A DNA stretch of 23,415 bases from Mycoplasma sp. CAG:776 (GTDB lineage: Bacteria; Bacillota_I; Bacilli_A; RF39; UBA660), in contig FR903049.1 of assembly GCA_000438195.1 (NCBI GenBank), positions 1 through 23,415 of the forward strand, read 5' to 3'. The notes under the pieces are model-generated. The model saw nothing but the letters and a program-made list of their open reading frames with translations, searched no databases and was not told where the DNA came from. Every line of letters starts with the position of its first letter. Position 1 is the stretch's first letter. Position numbers and translations under genes: made by a program. Of this stretch, positions 1-8,441 are shown one piece after another.

Positions 1-2189
1 CCTCTAACAAAATATTCAACATTTGTCTCATCTGAAGCATTACATGTACATGAACAAGTTCTATTCTCACCTTCACCTGTACACTCGCGACAGCATGGAC
101 TTGCCGACCTTTGCTCTTCGCTATAATCAATTGGAGCTTCATCTAATGCTTTCCATTTTAAATAATTTGTGTAAGCATTTACCATTTCAACTTGAGCATC
201 AATAATATCCTTGTTATACAAATCTCTATCAATAGTATTTGTATAACATGTTTTAGTACCTTCAACTGCAGCACTAAATGTAAAGTATCTACCAGCATTT
301 ACAAGTTTAGCTGTAGGCATAGTCATCGCATAATCTTCTTTACAAGAAACTACACAATATTTATTTTGTTCTAATGTATATGAATTACCTTCTTCATCTA
401 CGGCACCAGGGACTGAACCTTTATCAGCTGCGCCTTTATCTCCATTACGATCTACTTGCCCATCGATTTGACTAACAAAGCAAGCATAAACATCATCTGG
501 TCCATTAATATTAACTTCATGATTATCTAAAGGCGAAACAATCAAATTATTATCAGCATCACAACAATTAAAATTATCTACTTCTGTAGGACATTCTACT
601 TCACAAACCGCCCCAAATTCTTCACAAGCATCATCATCTCCAAATGCACATTCTACTTCTAATTCTGCACATTCACCACAATCAGCTTCAAATAATTCAT
701 CACATTCGCTACTATTAATATTTTCTGATGCTATACAAGCTTCAATTAAATCATCACAATCACAAGCATCAATTAAATAAGTTTCATAAGAACTTGTCCA
801 TGGTGTAGAATTTCCTTCAGATTCATAAATTCCAACATATCTTTGAGACTCTTTTTCGCCAGAATACCAAATAACTCCAACATAGTTCCCATATTCTCCA
901 AACTCTGAATTAGTAGAAGATCCACCAATAGAATACTTAATAGGAGCTTGTCCACATTTTAATTTTTCAATTCTATCATTTGTTGTCGTTTCATAACCCT
1001 CAAAATGAACAGTAATTTTAACAGTAGTAACACTATTTTCTTTAAAGTAACCCAATGCAACTAAATCTCGATCTAACAAAGCTTCAATTTCTGATCTATT
1101 AGTCCAAATTGGGCCATTCTCAATTTCAATAGAAGAAATATAAGCTGTAAGACCATCATATTGAGTATTATTTGCAAAACTAACTCCTGTTCCAGTTGTT
1201 CCTTTGCCAATTATAAACTTATCTTCTGGTGTCAAATTAGAAACAATAACCGTATGAACTACATCTTTTTGAACAAAAAGGCCATCACTTGTTTCAATCT
1301 CTTCTACTTCACTTGGTACAGGAAGAACAGAAGTCGTATCAATATCAGCAAGCGAACTCAAATTATTAACATACTCCGTAGCCTTTTGTAAAGCATTAAA
1401 ATAATAATTTTTAGCATTAGTCATTGCATCGCCACTATTAACACCAAAATAATAATTTGGATGAGCACTAAAAGTACTACGAGGAGATAAAGAACCAGCT
1501 CCAGCTGCACTCAAAGCACTATTTAAATTATCATAATAAGAAGAATTTTCAGTTAACCAAGTATTAACTGCTGTTAAATTAGAATAAAAAGCTCCTATAT
1601 ACTCTAAATTAGCAGTATTATATAATCCAAAAGTATATAAAAGTCCTCTAATGGCAATCAATCTCGAAAAATATTCTTCAATATCAGAACTAGGTGATCC
1701 TAATATTCCGTTATCTACCAAGACACTCATAACTGCAACGTCAAAAGCTTTTACCTTAATACTATAAGAAGTATCTAACAAAAATCTTTCTGCATACAAA
1801 GGATTATAACCTTCATATTGTGCATCCAAACAAAATAAAGCAGAGCCAACATATTTATCATAATAAGAAGAGAAATAGCCATTATTAACGGTAGAACCAT
1901 TAACTACATATTTTATTCCAATATCTCTATAATAATTAGTTGGATTTCCCTTGGCAGTATATCTATTATTAGTTCCAACTATAACTTTCGAAGTACTAGT
2001 AGAAGATCTTAACTGATTTATAACACTATTCGCTGAAAATATATTTCCATTTTTCGTTGAACGACATTGATTAGAATCATACCCTTCACAACTTGCAGGC
2101 TCATTTGTAAAAGCGTATACCGTTGGTGTAAAAACAATTAGTAATAATAAGGTAATAACAAACAAACTAGCATTTCTTAATTTTTTCAT
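1..2189 (-). CDS. Large Cys-rich secreted surface protein, thioester-domain-like N terminus (3' end off window)
   Basis: I translated the minus strand from the ATG at 2189 and found it open without a stop to the window edge, giving 729 codons. Residues 1-26 form a signal peptide (MKKLRN, hydrophobic core, then PTVYA). Residues 115-125 contain SALFCLDAQ with Cys120, followed about 30 residues later by FDVAVMSVLVDNG. This order resembles the Cys-Leu/Ile-Asp and TQ-helix arrangement of Gram-positive thioester (TQXA) adhesin domains, but the expected Gln is not evident, so the domain call is tentative. Residues 476-533 are a run of acidic residues and Cys (DACDCDD, ECDEL, DCGEC, VECAF, DACEE, CEVEC). 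Another Cys cluster lies at 699-716. The gene starts inside the stop of the upstream gene (ATGA), so the two are probably translated together. The C-terminal anchor is not visible. Exported location is well supported; adhesion is inference. Confidence 0.82.
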   Translation of the reverse strand, partial: MKKLRNASLFVITLLLLIVFTPTVYAFTNEPASCEGYDSNQCRSTKNGNIFSANSVINQLRSSTSTSKVIVGTNNRYTAKGNPTNYYRDIGIKYVVNGSTVNNGYFSSYYDKYVGSALFCLDAQYEGYNPLYAERFLLDTSYSIKVKAFDVAVMSVLVDNGILGSPSSDIEEYFSRLIAIRGLLYTFGLYNTANLEYIGAFYSNLTAVNTWLTENSSYYDNLNSALSAAGAGSLSPRSTFSAHPNYYFGVNSGDAMTNAKNYYFNALQKATEYVNNLSSLADIDTTSVLPVPSEVEEIETSDGLFVQKDVVHTVIVSNLTPEDKFIIGKGTTGTGVSFANNTQYDGLTAYISSIEIENGPIWTNRSEIEALLDRDLVALGYFKENSVTTVKITVHFEGYETTTNDRIEKLKCGQAPIKYSIGGSSTNSEFGEYGNYVGVIWYSGEKESQRYVGIYESEGNSTPWTSSYETYLIDACDCDDLIEACIASENINSSECDELFEADCGECAELEVECAFGDDDACEEFGAVCEVECPTEVDNFNCCDADNNLIVSPLDNHEVNINGPDDVYACFVSQIDGQVDRNGDKGAADKGSVPGAVDEEGNSYTLEQNKYCVVSCKEDYAMTMPTAKLVNAGRYFTFSAAVEGTKTCYTNTIDRDLYNKDIIDAQVEMVNAYTNYLKWKALDEAPIDYSEEQRSASPCCRECTGEGENRTCSCTCNASDETNVEYFVR

Positions 2190-2956
2190 ACTATCCTACT
2201 CCTTTGTTTTCTAATTACCACATATGTAATCAATCCCCCAGCAGCAATAATTACAATAACTACTACAATAACTATCACCGCATTATCCTTTAAAAACTGA
2301 ATAAATCCATTCTCATCTTCTTCCACAACTGGATTTTTTTCAGTTCCATCATCATTTAAATTTCCCGCTTTATATTCTTCAGCTAATTTCAAAAAATCTG
2401 CATAGGAAATATTATCAATAGATACAGATAAATATTCATGACACAAATAAAAATCTTCAATTCCATCACAAATAGCTGTTTCGCTATAACTATTATACAT
2501 AGGCGTCGTCAAATAAGTCGTATAAAGCTTTGTATTTGGACAATTAGTTAATGCCGAACTGTAAACTTCTATAGTATAATTAGTACTGAATATGTAAACA
2601 GACTCATCAAAAGATATTACACCATCTACTGCATTGTCATAAGTATAAGTAGTAGACTGATTTGTTGATTGATTTGTCACTACAACATATAAATCTTCAG
2701 TTACATTTCTAATATGAATTCTAAAATATGTTTTTTTAGGTGTGTAATTTTCCTGCTCCTCCTCTGTTAATCCATCTGGTGGATTAAACCCTTCATCTAC
2801 CGTAATTTCTTTTTCTATAATTTCATAATCAACGCCAACATTTACTGCTAGGCTATTTAATTCATTTGTCTCTGTTGCATCACATGCTGCATCAACATAA
2901 ATAATACTAGCAAAAAATAAAAGTAAAGCAAAACTGAAAGCTTTCAATTTCTTCAT
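2186..2956 (-). CDS. Secreted protein with C-terminal membrane anchor, function unknown
   Basis: This 256-residue protein has a cleavable-looking signal peptide (MKKLKAF, hydrophobic core, then VDAA before CDATE). An extracellular segment follows, then one C-terminal transmembrane helix (VIVIVVVIVIIAAGG) and a short basic tail, RKQRSRIV. There is no LPXTG-like motif, so it is anchored by the helix. I chose the ATG at 2956 rather than the in-frame ATG at 2974. The promoter -10 at 2982-2987 would start RNA near 2975, leaving almost no leader for the earlier ATG. The GAGG at 2969-2972 precedes 2956 by 12 nt. It is the first gene of an operon and overlaps the large Cys-rich gene by ATGA. I do not recognise a family; the central part is predicted beta-rich and Thr/Asn-rich. 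A partner or anchor role for the downstream protein is only inferred from coupling. Confidence 0.8.
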   Translation of the reverse strand: MKKLKAFSFALLLFFASIIYVDAACDATETNELNSLAVNVGVDYEIIEKEITVDEGFNPPDGLTEEEQENYTPKKTYFRIHIRNVTEDLYVVVTNQSTNQSTTYTYDNAVDGVISFDESVYIFSTNYTIEVYSSALTNCPNTKLYTTYLTTPMYNSYSETAICDGIEDFYLCHEYLSVSIDNISYADFLKLAEEYKAGNLNDDGTEKNPVVEEDENGFIQFLKDNAVIVIVVVIVIIAAGGLITYVVIRKQRSRIV

Positions 2957-2981
2957 AGTATACACCAACCTCATAATCTAA

Positions 2982-3010
2982 ATTATAACATGTAACAATC
3001 TTTTTTTCAA
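2982..3010 (-). promoter_or_regulatory. Sigma-A promoter of the surface-protein operon
   Basis: TTGAAA (3005-3010), a 17-nt spacer and TATAAT (2982-2987), with an extended TGn just upstream of the -10. It lies just upstream of the two-gene surface operon, and its position favours translation start at 2956. Confidence 0.75.
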
Positions 3011-3024
3011 TAAAAAGAAAGCAA

Positions 3025-3049
3025 AAAGAAGCCATCTTCAAGCTTCTTT
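3025..3049 (-). terminator. Intrinsic terminator of the YfcC-like transporter gene
   Basis: A perfect 8-bp inverted repeat, AAAGAAGC / GCTTCTTT with a 9-nt loop, is followed on the minus strand by a T-rich run. The first arm includes two bases of the transporter stop codon, so the gene ends inside the hairpin. Confidence 0.7.
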
Positions 3050-4493
3050 AAATAATAGTCATTAGAATAAAAATTACTAACAAACAAATAAACATTCCAA
3101 GTAAGAATCGCCATACATATTTTAACCAATCACTAAACTTAACTTTTAATGAAACAAGTCCAATTCCTAAAACCATACTTGTTGGAATAAAGAATTGTAC
3201 AAATCCATATAAAGAAGTAAAAATAGTATAAACAGGACTCATATAATCTACATATTCAACAGGTAAATAAGATCCCATAACCCATCCTGTAAAACCTAAA
3301 TCTGTATGGAAAATATTTAATAATAAAGATGATAAAGTCATAGTTGCTATATTAAAGCTATCTGTTAATGTAAGTAATTTATTTACAATAGTAGCCATAT
3401 AAGTAGATTGATAAACAACAATCATCAACATATATGCTCCAATAATGCATAATGATGGAAGAAGAAGTTTCTTAATACCACTCTTAACTGCATCTATAAA
3501 ATCATTCATCTTAAAACGATAACATAAAGCAAGAATGATTGTAAAAATAATTAAAAACGCACTAATTGTAATATTATTCCATGAACCTAAAGCTGTAATA
3601 CCAGTACCAAGTAAATCTTTAAAAATAAAGAAATCATTACCAGAACCACTAGCTTCTATCTTAATATCTTCAGTAATTAACGTATGAAAATTATCAAAAG
3701 CTTCCACACCAAAATTACCACTCCAATTAACAAAGCCTAAAATACAAAGAGCAAACAACACAACTCCAACCACAATAATAGGAATCATGTTTTTAGTTTT
3801 CTTTGCTCGTTCTTCTTCTACTTCAACTTCAAATAAATCAATACTTTCAGCACTTTTCGAAGCCTTACTCATATGAGATAAAGTAAAGAAATTAAAGAGT
3901 ACTAATCCAATAACTAAAATACCACTTCTTATTAAAAGTGCTGGCATTTCATACGGAACTGTCTGTGTATAACCTAAATAATAGTTAAACATAGAAATAC
4001 CATCAGTACCATAAGTTGCACCCATAACACCTACTAAAATTGAACCAAATGTTGTAGCTAATATTGTCATTTTATCTAATTTCAAACGATTTAAAATTGA
4101 AATAATAAATGGAACAAAAATTAATACCACAAAAGTCTGAGTAAGTAAACTAGTTAAAGCTGCTAAAATAACTGAAATAATTACTACTGCTATCTTTTTA
4201 TGCTTAATCTTACGAGCAATACCTGATACTATTCTCTCATACGCTTGAGTTTTAGTAAGTACGCCATAAAATGCTCCAATTGCTAGTAAAATAACAATTT
4301 TATCTACTGCAAAAGACAAAGCATAATATACAGTATAAGCAATATCATAGATTCCTAACCTAGCCATTCCTGCTGAAGCATACCCACTTGAAGTATATCC
4401 ACCAGTTGGAATAACCCAAGAAAGAACAAATGCTAATGCAACTAAAATTAAAACACCTTTTAAAAGACCATACTTTTTTTCTTTTTTCTTCAT
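3048..4493 (-). CDS. YfcC/DcuC-like membrane transporter
   Basis: This 481-residue polytopic membrane protein has about 11-12 hydrophobic segments. The N-terminal SWVIPTGGY and the ILLAIGAFYGVLTKTQAYE segment resemble the YfcC/DcuC branch of ion transporters. Members of that branch are predicted secondary carriers for dicarboxylates, amino acids or small peptides. The C-terminal VSLKVKFSDWLKYVW also resembles the family end. A charged loop (FEVEVEEERAKKTK) separates the two halves, as expected for a pseudo-twofold transporter. The ATG at 4493 was chosen because AGGAGGG sits 5-6 nt upstream; an in-frame ATG at 4529 has no such site. The gene appears monocistronic, with its own terminator. The substrate cannot be assigned from sequence. 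An AbgT-type assignment is a weaker alternative. Confidence 0.7.
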   Translation of the reverse strand: MKKKEKKYGLLKGVLILVALAFVLSWVIPTGGYTSSGYASAGMARLGIYDIAYTVYYALSFAVDKIVILLAIGAFYGVLTKTQAYERIVSGIARKIKHKKIAVVIISVILAALTSLLTQTFVVLIFVPFIISILNRLKLDKMTILATTFGSILVGVMGATYGTDGISMFNYYLGYTQTVPYEMPALLIRSGILVIGLVLFNFFTLSHMSKASKSAESIDLFEVEVEEERAKKTKNMIPIIVVGVVLFALCILGFVNWSGNFGVEAFDNFHTLITEDIKIEASGSGNDFFIFKDLLGTGITALGSWNNITISAFLIIFTIILALCYRFKMNDFIDAVKSGIKKLLLPSLCIIGAYMLMIVVYQSTYMATIVNKLLTLTDSFNIATMTLSSLLLNIFHTDLGFTGWVMGSYLPVEYVDYMSPVYTIFTSLYGFVQFFIPTSMVLGIGLVSLKVKFSDWLKYVWRFLLGMFICLLVIFILMTII

Positions 4494-4512
4494 AAATTCC
4501 CTCCTAACATTG

Positions 4513-4518
4513 ATTATA
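4513..4518 (-). promoter_or_regulatory. -10 element for the YfcC-like gene
   Basis: TATAAT lies 19 nt upstream of the chosen ATG at 4493, with a TG two bases before it. No clear -35 is visible in the T-rich stretch upstream, so this is a partial promoter call. Confidence 0.4.
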
Positions 4519-4621
4519 ATACAAATCATTTTAAAAAAAAAGAAAAAAGTGTTATTTTTCTATGAATTTTTTGTGAAAAAGCATTTTCAAAAAAAGAAAA
4601 ATATTATTCTCCTTTCAAAAT

Positions 4622-5447
4622 CTAGTCTTCTTCCTTTAATTTTTCTATTTCTTCAACAGATAATCCAGTATATCTAGATATTTTATCTTTTGAAATACCA
4701 TCTTTTAACATATTTTTAGCAATTTCGATATTTCGTTCTTGTTTGCCGAGTTCTGTAAATTGATTCTTTGCTATTAACATATCCCATTTGTTTAATTTCT
4801 CTTGTGTCTCTTCGTCATTTACATATTTGTGTACCCATTCATGTAACTCCATTAATAACTCATCCCCTTTGGCTATCTTTTTTCGTTCCTTCTCATCTTC
4901 CGCTCCAATAAACTTTAGCCATCTTTCTAATTCATTTTTAGTAATCCTAACTCTCGTGCTTTGTCAATTGCACGACCTTGACACAGAATCGTTCTTTCCC
5001 TAACTTAATATCCGGATTATGTTCACCAGTAATATAAAAGTTCTCTATTACTTCTTCCCCTAAATCTAGTTTACTATTCTCTACGAAATTAATTTGAATT
5101 GTTTTCCCTAATTCATAGTATTGTTCTCCTACTTCTAATTTATTCGCCTCTATTCTCATCACATAATATAAACTTTTATCTACTGATTGATGGTCAAATA
5201 CTCGATATGCTTCTATATTAACAGTACTATCTTCAAACTCTACTACAATATCACCTCTAGCACTCTTTTGAGTGAGATGATTCTTTTCAAGTGGACTTTC
5301 ATATTCCACTTCCAATTTATTGTGTAAATACCCTTTCGGATATTCTAGTAATTGTTCTAATAGAAATTCTAATTGTCTTCTATTATCTGGACTAGCGAAT
5401 GTTTCTTTAAATAACAAATCATTCATTAATGTGTCTTTATATTTCAT
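4622..5447 (-). pseudogene. Rpn-family PD-(D/E)XK nuclease/putative transposase, broken by two frameshifts
   Basis: The N-terminal piece (start ATG 5447) reads KYKDTLMNDLLFKETFA, then GDIVVEFEDSTVNIEAYR. This fits the D...(I)E-x core of the Rpn/PDDEXK_2 family, whose members are recombination-promoting nucleases often annotated as transposases. It stops at TAG (4947-4949). Two other frames continue the same protein. One gives RAIDKARELG; the next gives ITKNELERWLKFIGAEDE, then MELHEWVHKY, and ends with IAKNMLKDGISKDKISRYTGLSVEEIEKL, the typical family C terminus. Restoring one base near 4963-4967 (TTGAC to TTGGAC) and one near 4941-4947 (GGATTAC to GGAATTAC) would give a single frame of about 275 residues. 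The gene is therefore probably inactive, unless these are assembly errors at short homopolymers. It is isolated between unrelated genes, consistent with a mobile origin. Confidence 0.85.
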
Positions 5448-5450
5448 GTA

Positions 5451-5490
5451 TTCTTTCCTTTCCTGCACCACTATACAAGAAAGAAAAGAA
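5451..5490 (-). promoter_or_regulatory. RBS-sequestering 15-bp hairpin upstream of the Rpn-family gene
   Basis: On the minus-strand RNA the arm at 5490-5476 (TTCTTTTCTTTCTTG) pairs over 15 consecutive bases with 5465-5451 (CAGGAAAGGAAAGAA) around a 10-nt loop. Two of the pairs are G-U. The second arm contains the Shine-Dalgarno AGGAAAGG and ends 3 nt before the ATG. The wobbles pair only in minus-strand RNA (they become A-C on plus), which argues for an RNA role in limiting translation. Confidence 0.7.
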
Positions 5491-5590
5491 AGAGTCAAAC
5501 AGCCAATCTACTAGTATTCCCCCATCAAATCATATACTTTCTTATACCAAACTAATATATTTCATTTATCAAACCAACATGTTTAGTAAA

Positions 5591-5615
5591 AATGAAAAAA
5601 AGACAAATTTTCATT
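5591..5615 (-). terminator. Weak candidate terminator of lysS
   Basis: AATGAAAA pairs with TTTTCATT around a 9-nt loop, followed by a short T run on the minus strand. It is AT-only apart from one G-C pair per arm, so it is weak. The 5491-5635 interval otherwise holds no gene I can support. Confidence 0.3.
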
Positions 5616-5635
5616 CATCTTTCTTAAAATAATTT

Positions 5636-7555
5636 CTAATATAATTTAGCACCAGCTGGAATATGATCATCAACAATTAAAAGATGTAATGCTTCACGAC
5701 CATTTTCCTCATGAACTGCTGAAATAAGCATACCTTCCGAATCAATTCCCATCATTTTTCTTGGCGGAAGATTCACAATAGCAATAGCAGTTTTTCCAAT
5801 AAGCTCTTCAGGTTCATAATATTCATGTATACCACTCAAAATAGTACGTTTATGATCTGTCCCATCATTAAGTGTAAATTTAAGAAGTTTCTTTGATTTA
5901 GCCACTGCTTCACAATCCTCAATTTTAACAGCTCGAAAATCTGACTTAGAGAAAGTATCAAAATCAATCATTTCTTCAAAAAGAGGCTCAATTTTCACAT
6001 TCGAAAAATCAATTTTTTCTGCTAGAACATTACGCTGTGAAGAAATATTGATAACATCATTTTTCCCATTTCCTTCTTTAAGCGGCTTCATTGTAGGAAA
6101 TAAAATAACTTCCCGAATAGTCTCACTTCCAGTTAAAAGCATAACCAAACGATCGATACCCATACCCATACCACCAGCTGGAGGCATACCATATTCTAAA
6201 GCTTCAACAAAATCAATATCCATATCATTCGCTTCATCGTTACCAAGTTCTCTTTCCTTTAGCTGATTCTCAAATCTTTCATATTGATCAATTGGATCAT
6301 TGAGTTCCGTAAATGCATTTGCATATTCACTACCAATAATAAATAATTCAAATCTTTGAGTAAATCTTGGATCATTTGGATCTTTCTTAGCTAAAGGACT
6401 AATTTCAATTGGATGACCAAAAACAAAAGTAGGTTCAATAATTGTATCTTCAACAAATTTCTCAAAAAAAGCATTTACAATATGTCCAAAAGCAAAATGG
6501 CTCTCTAACTCTACTCCGTTTTCCAAAGCCAACTTTTGAGCTTCTTCAAGCGTTTTTACTAAAAAAAAGTTAATACCAGTTTTCTCACGAATAAGATCTA
6601 CCATATGTACTCTTCTAAATCCAGGTGCTAAATTAATATGATGACCTAAAAAATCTATTTCATAAGTACCGTTAAGTTCCATTGCACAAGTACTAATAAT
6701 TCCTTCGGTAACATCCATCATTCCCTCTAAATCAGAAAATGCTTTATAAAGTTCAATTGTTGTAAACTCTGGATTATGTTTTCTATCCATTCCTTCATTT
6801 CTAAAAATCCGTCCAATTTCATAGACTGCATCCATACCACCAACTAATAATCTCTTTAGATTAAGTTCTGTTGCAATTCTCAAATACATATCGATATTTT
6901 GAGCATTATGATGTGTAATAAAAGGCTTAGCAGCTGCTCCACCTAAAATAGTACCTAAAATAGGAGTTTCTACTTCTACATAGCCTAAATGATCTAAATA
7001 ATGTTGAATAGAACGAATAATCTTAGGTCTAGCAAAAGCTACTTTTCTAGCATCATCATTCATAATTAAATCAACATATCTTCTTCTAAATCTCTCTTCA
7101 ATATCACTAAGTCCATGATACTTTTCAGGAAGTGGTTTAAGAGTTTTTACTAAATGTGTATATTCTAAACATTTAACTGTTACCTCACCTGTTTGAGTAA
7201 GCATTACTTTACCATAAACACCAACAATATCACCAATATCAGCTGTTTTAAATAAAGAATAAGCTTCTTCTCCAATATCGTTAATTGAAATATATACTTG
7301 AATATTTCCAAGCTTATCTTTCAAAGAGAAAAAACTTGCTTTACCCATTTTTCGGATAAACATAATTCTTCCGGCAATTTTTACATTTATCTCTTTTTCT
7401 TCCAATTCTTCATGAGTAAAACCTATACATTTATCTTTAATATTTTTTGAAAAATCAGTAACTTCAAAACGATGACCAAAGGGATCAATTCCCAGTTCTT
7501 TAATTTTATTAAGTTTATCTCTCCTAACTAATTCTTGTTCTGTAAATTCACGCAT
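5636..7555 (-). CDS. lysS: Lysyl-tRNA synthetase (class II) with C-terminal Trbp111-like domain
   Basis: The enzyme charges tRNA-Lys with lysine in the cytosol. An OB-fold anticodon-binding domain spans about residues 55-135 (VKIAGRIMFIRKMGKASFFSL). Motif 1 lies around 189-200 (LGYVEVETPIL), motif 2 around 250-264 (IFRNEGMDRKHNPEFT) and motif 3 around 460-475 (AGGMGMGIDRLVMLLT). The usual bacterial LysRS ends near residue 500. Here about 140 more residues follow, and 530-639 (DFRAVKIEDCEAVAKSKKLL, then RTILSGIHEYYEPEELIGK and LPPRKMMGIDSEGM) match the EMAP/Trbp111 OB fold found at the C terminus of many bacterial MetRS. The ATG at 7555 is preceded by AGAGGTGG. An earlier in-frame start at 7612 would lie upstream of the promoter. 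The gene is monocistronic. Confidence 0.95.
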   Translation of the reverse strand: MREFTEQELVRRDKLNKIKELGIDPFGHRFEVTDFSKNIKDKCIGFTHEELEEKEINVKIAGRIMFIRKMGKASFFSLKDKLGNIQVYISINDIGEEAYSLFKTADIGDIVGVYGKVMLTQTGEVTVKCLEYTHLVKTLKPLPEKYHGLSDIEERFRRRYVDLIMNDDARKVAFARPKIIRSIQHYLDHLGYVEVETPILGTILGGAAAKPFITHHNAQNIDMYLRIATELNLKRLLVGGMDAVYEIGRIFRNEGMDRKHNPEFTTIELYKAFSDLEGMMDVTEGIISTCAMELNGTYEIDFLGHHINLAPGFRRVHMVDLIREKTGINFFLVKTLEEAQKLALENGVELESHFAFGHIVNAFFEKFVEDTIIEPTFVFGHPIEISPLAKKDPNDPRFTQRFELFIIGSEYANAFTELNDPIDQYERFENQLKERELGNDEANDMDIDFVEALEYGMPPAGGMGMGIDRLVMLLTGSETIREVILFPTMKPLKEGNGKNDVINISSQRNVLAEKIDFSNVKIEPLFEEMIDFDTFSKSDFRAVKIEDCEAVAKSKKLLKFTLNDGTDHKRTILSGIHEYYEPEELIGKTAIAIVNLPPRKMMGIDSEGMLISAVHEENGREALHLLIVDDHIPAGAKLY

Positions 7556-7577
7556 ATTATTCCACCTCTTGTTTTTT

Positions 7578-7607
7578 ACTATACCACAAAAACCCATAAT
7601 AAGTAAA
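7578..7607 (-). promoter_or_regulatory. Promoter of lysS
   Basis: TTTACT (7602-7607), an 18-nt spacer and TATAGT (7578-7583), giving a leader of about 16-20 nt. No T-box sequence is seen here. Confidence 0.6.
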
Positions 7608-7611
7608 CCCA

Positions 7612-7646
7612 AAAAGAAAAAAGTATTAACAAACTTGTTAACACTT
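7612..7646 (-). terminator. Intrinsic terminator of the sortase-linked secreted protein gene
   Basis: AAGTGTTAACAA and TTGTTAATACTT pair over 12 positions with one G-U, around a very tight turn, followed by TTTTCTTTTT on the minus strand. It separates this gene from lysS. Confidence 0.75.
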
Positions 7647-7647
7647 T

Positions 7648-8319
7648 CTATATTTTATAAACTTTATTAGACTTCTTACTAAATAAATAAACAACTACTA
7701 TTGCGGCAAGTCCACCACCAATTGCTATATAAGGCACTACACTACCTGTATCACTATTTGGAACGTCATTAGGATCATCTGGATTTGTTGTATTTCCACA
7801 AACTTGATTATATTCATCTTCTGAAATAGGATTTCCATTATCATCAAAATAATAACCAGGAACATTTACAGAACAATTTAAGCGATAAGGACTAAAACTT
7901 AACTCACATCCCTCATCAGCTGTATCAACTGTTTTTATTGTAATAGTTAGTTTATTAGAACTTCCAGTAGATTCAATAAAAACATCTTGTGTACCATCAT
8001 CATTCTTAGGTTGATCAACAATTACAAATCCTGAACTTACTTTAATATCTTGTATATCCACACTCTTTGGAATTAGTTTAAAATAAATATATTTACTATC
8101 TGTATCTAAAGAAATAGTCCAAGTTTTTTCCTTTTCCTCTTTATTTGAATAAGTCCAAGTATAATCTCCTGCTTTAATAGTACCAAACTGCCCAAAAGAA
8201 ATATCTTCTGTACTAAGATGTGGATCATCATCTGTAAAGCCAACTGCCATAACAGTCTGTGGCACAACTAACATAGCTACTGCTATTAAACTAAGTATCA
8301 TAGTAACTTTTTTAATCAT
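7648..8319 (-). CDS. Small secreted surface protein with sortase-like C-terminal signal
   Basis: This 223-residue protein begins with a signal peptide (MIKKVTMILSLIAVAMLVV, cleavage near TVMA). A beta-rich extracellular domain follows (DYTWTYSNKEEKEKTWTISL), then a Pro/Asn/Asp linker. The C terminus reads VPNSDTGS, then a hydrophobic helix (VVPYIAIGGGLAAIVVVYLF) and a basic tail with KKSNK. That order (motif ending in TG, membrane span, positive tail) is that of a cell-wall sorting signal, although the motif is not LPXTG. The gene is transcribed divergently from a class B sortase whose coding region starts about 120 bp away. GGAAGAGG lies 4 nt upstream of the ATG. It is a candidate substrate of that sortase; if the motif is not recognised, the helix alone would anchor it. 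The ligand or function is unknown. Confidence 0.8.
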   Translation of the reverse strand: MIKKVTMILSLIAVAMLVVPQTVMAVGFTDDDPHLSTEDISFGQFGTIKAGDYTWTYSNKEEKEKTWTISLDTDSKYIYFKLIPKSVDIQDIKVSSGFVIVDQPKNDDGTQDVFIESTGSSNKLTITIKTVDTADEGCELSFSPYRLNCSVNVPGYYFDDNGNPISEDEYNQVCGNTTNPDDPNDVPNSDTGSVVPYIAIGGGLAAIVVVYLFSKKSNKVYKI

Positions 8320-8351
8320 ATAACCTCTTCCTTTACTATTATTATGTACTA

Positions 8352-8357
8352 ATTATA
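8352..8357 (-). promoter_or_regulatory. Extended -10 of the secreted protein gene
   Basis: TATAAT with TGn immediately upstream (TGTTATAATT), the same extended -10 as at 2982-2990. The -35 is poor (T-rich). It lies 33 nt upstream of the ATG. Confidence 0.5.
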
Positions 8358-8441
8358 ACATAAAAATGTAAAAAAGAAAGTTATTTTTTAAAATTATTTA
8401 AAAAATTGTCAATCTATGATATGATAGTAATGGTGAATAGT

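Noticed and set aside
1161..1391. Plus-strand ORF inside the large secreted protein gene
   Set aside because: It lies wholly in the continuous minus-strand frame and has no family resemblance or ribosome binding site.
2186..2956. LPXTG-type sorting signal at the C terminus
   Set aside because: There is a terminal helix and basic tail but no Thr-Gly motif before it; treated as a simple membrane anchor.
5320..5632. Plus-strand ORFs with a segment resembling the minus-strand Rpn leader peptide
   Set aside because: The likeness (SFLSC...QERKE in both strands) comes from the hairpin's near-palindrome. The plus-strand ORFs have no ribosome binding site and overlap the Rpn-family gene.
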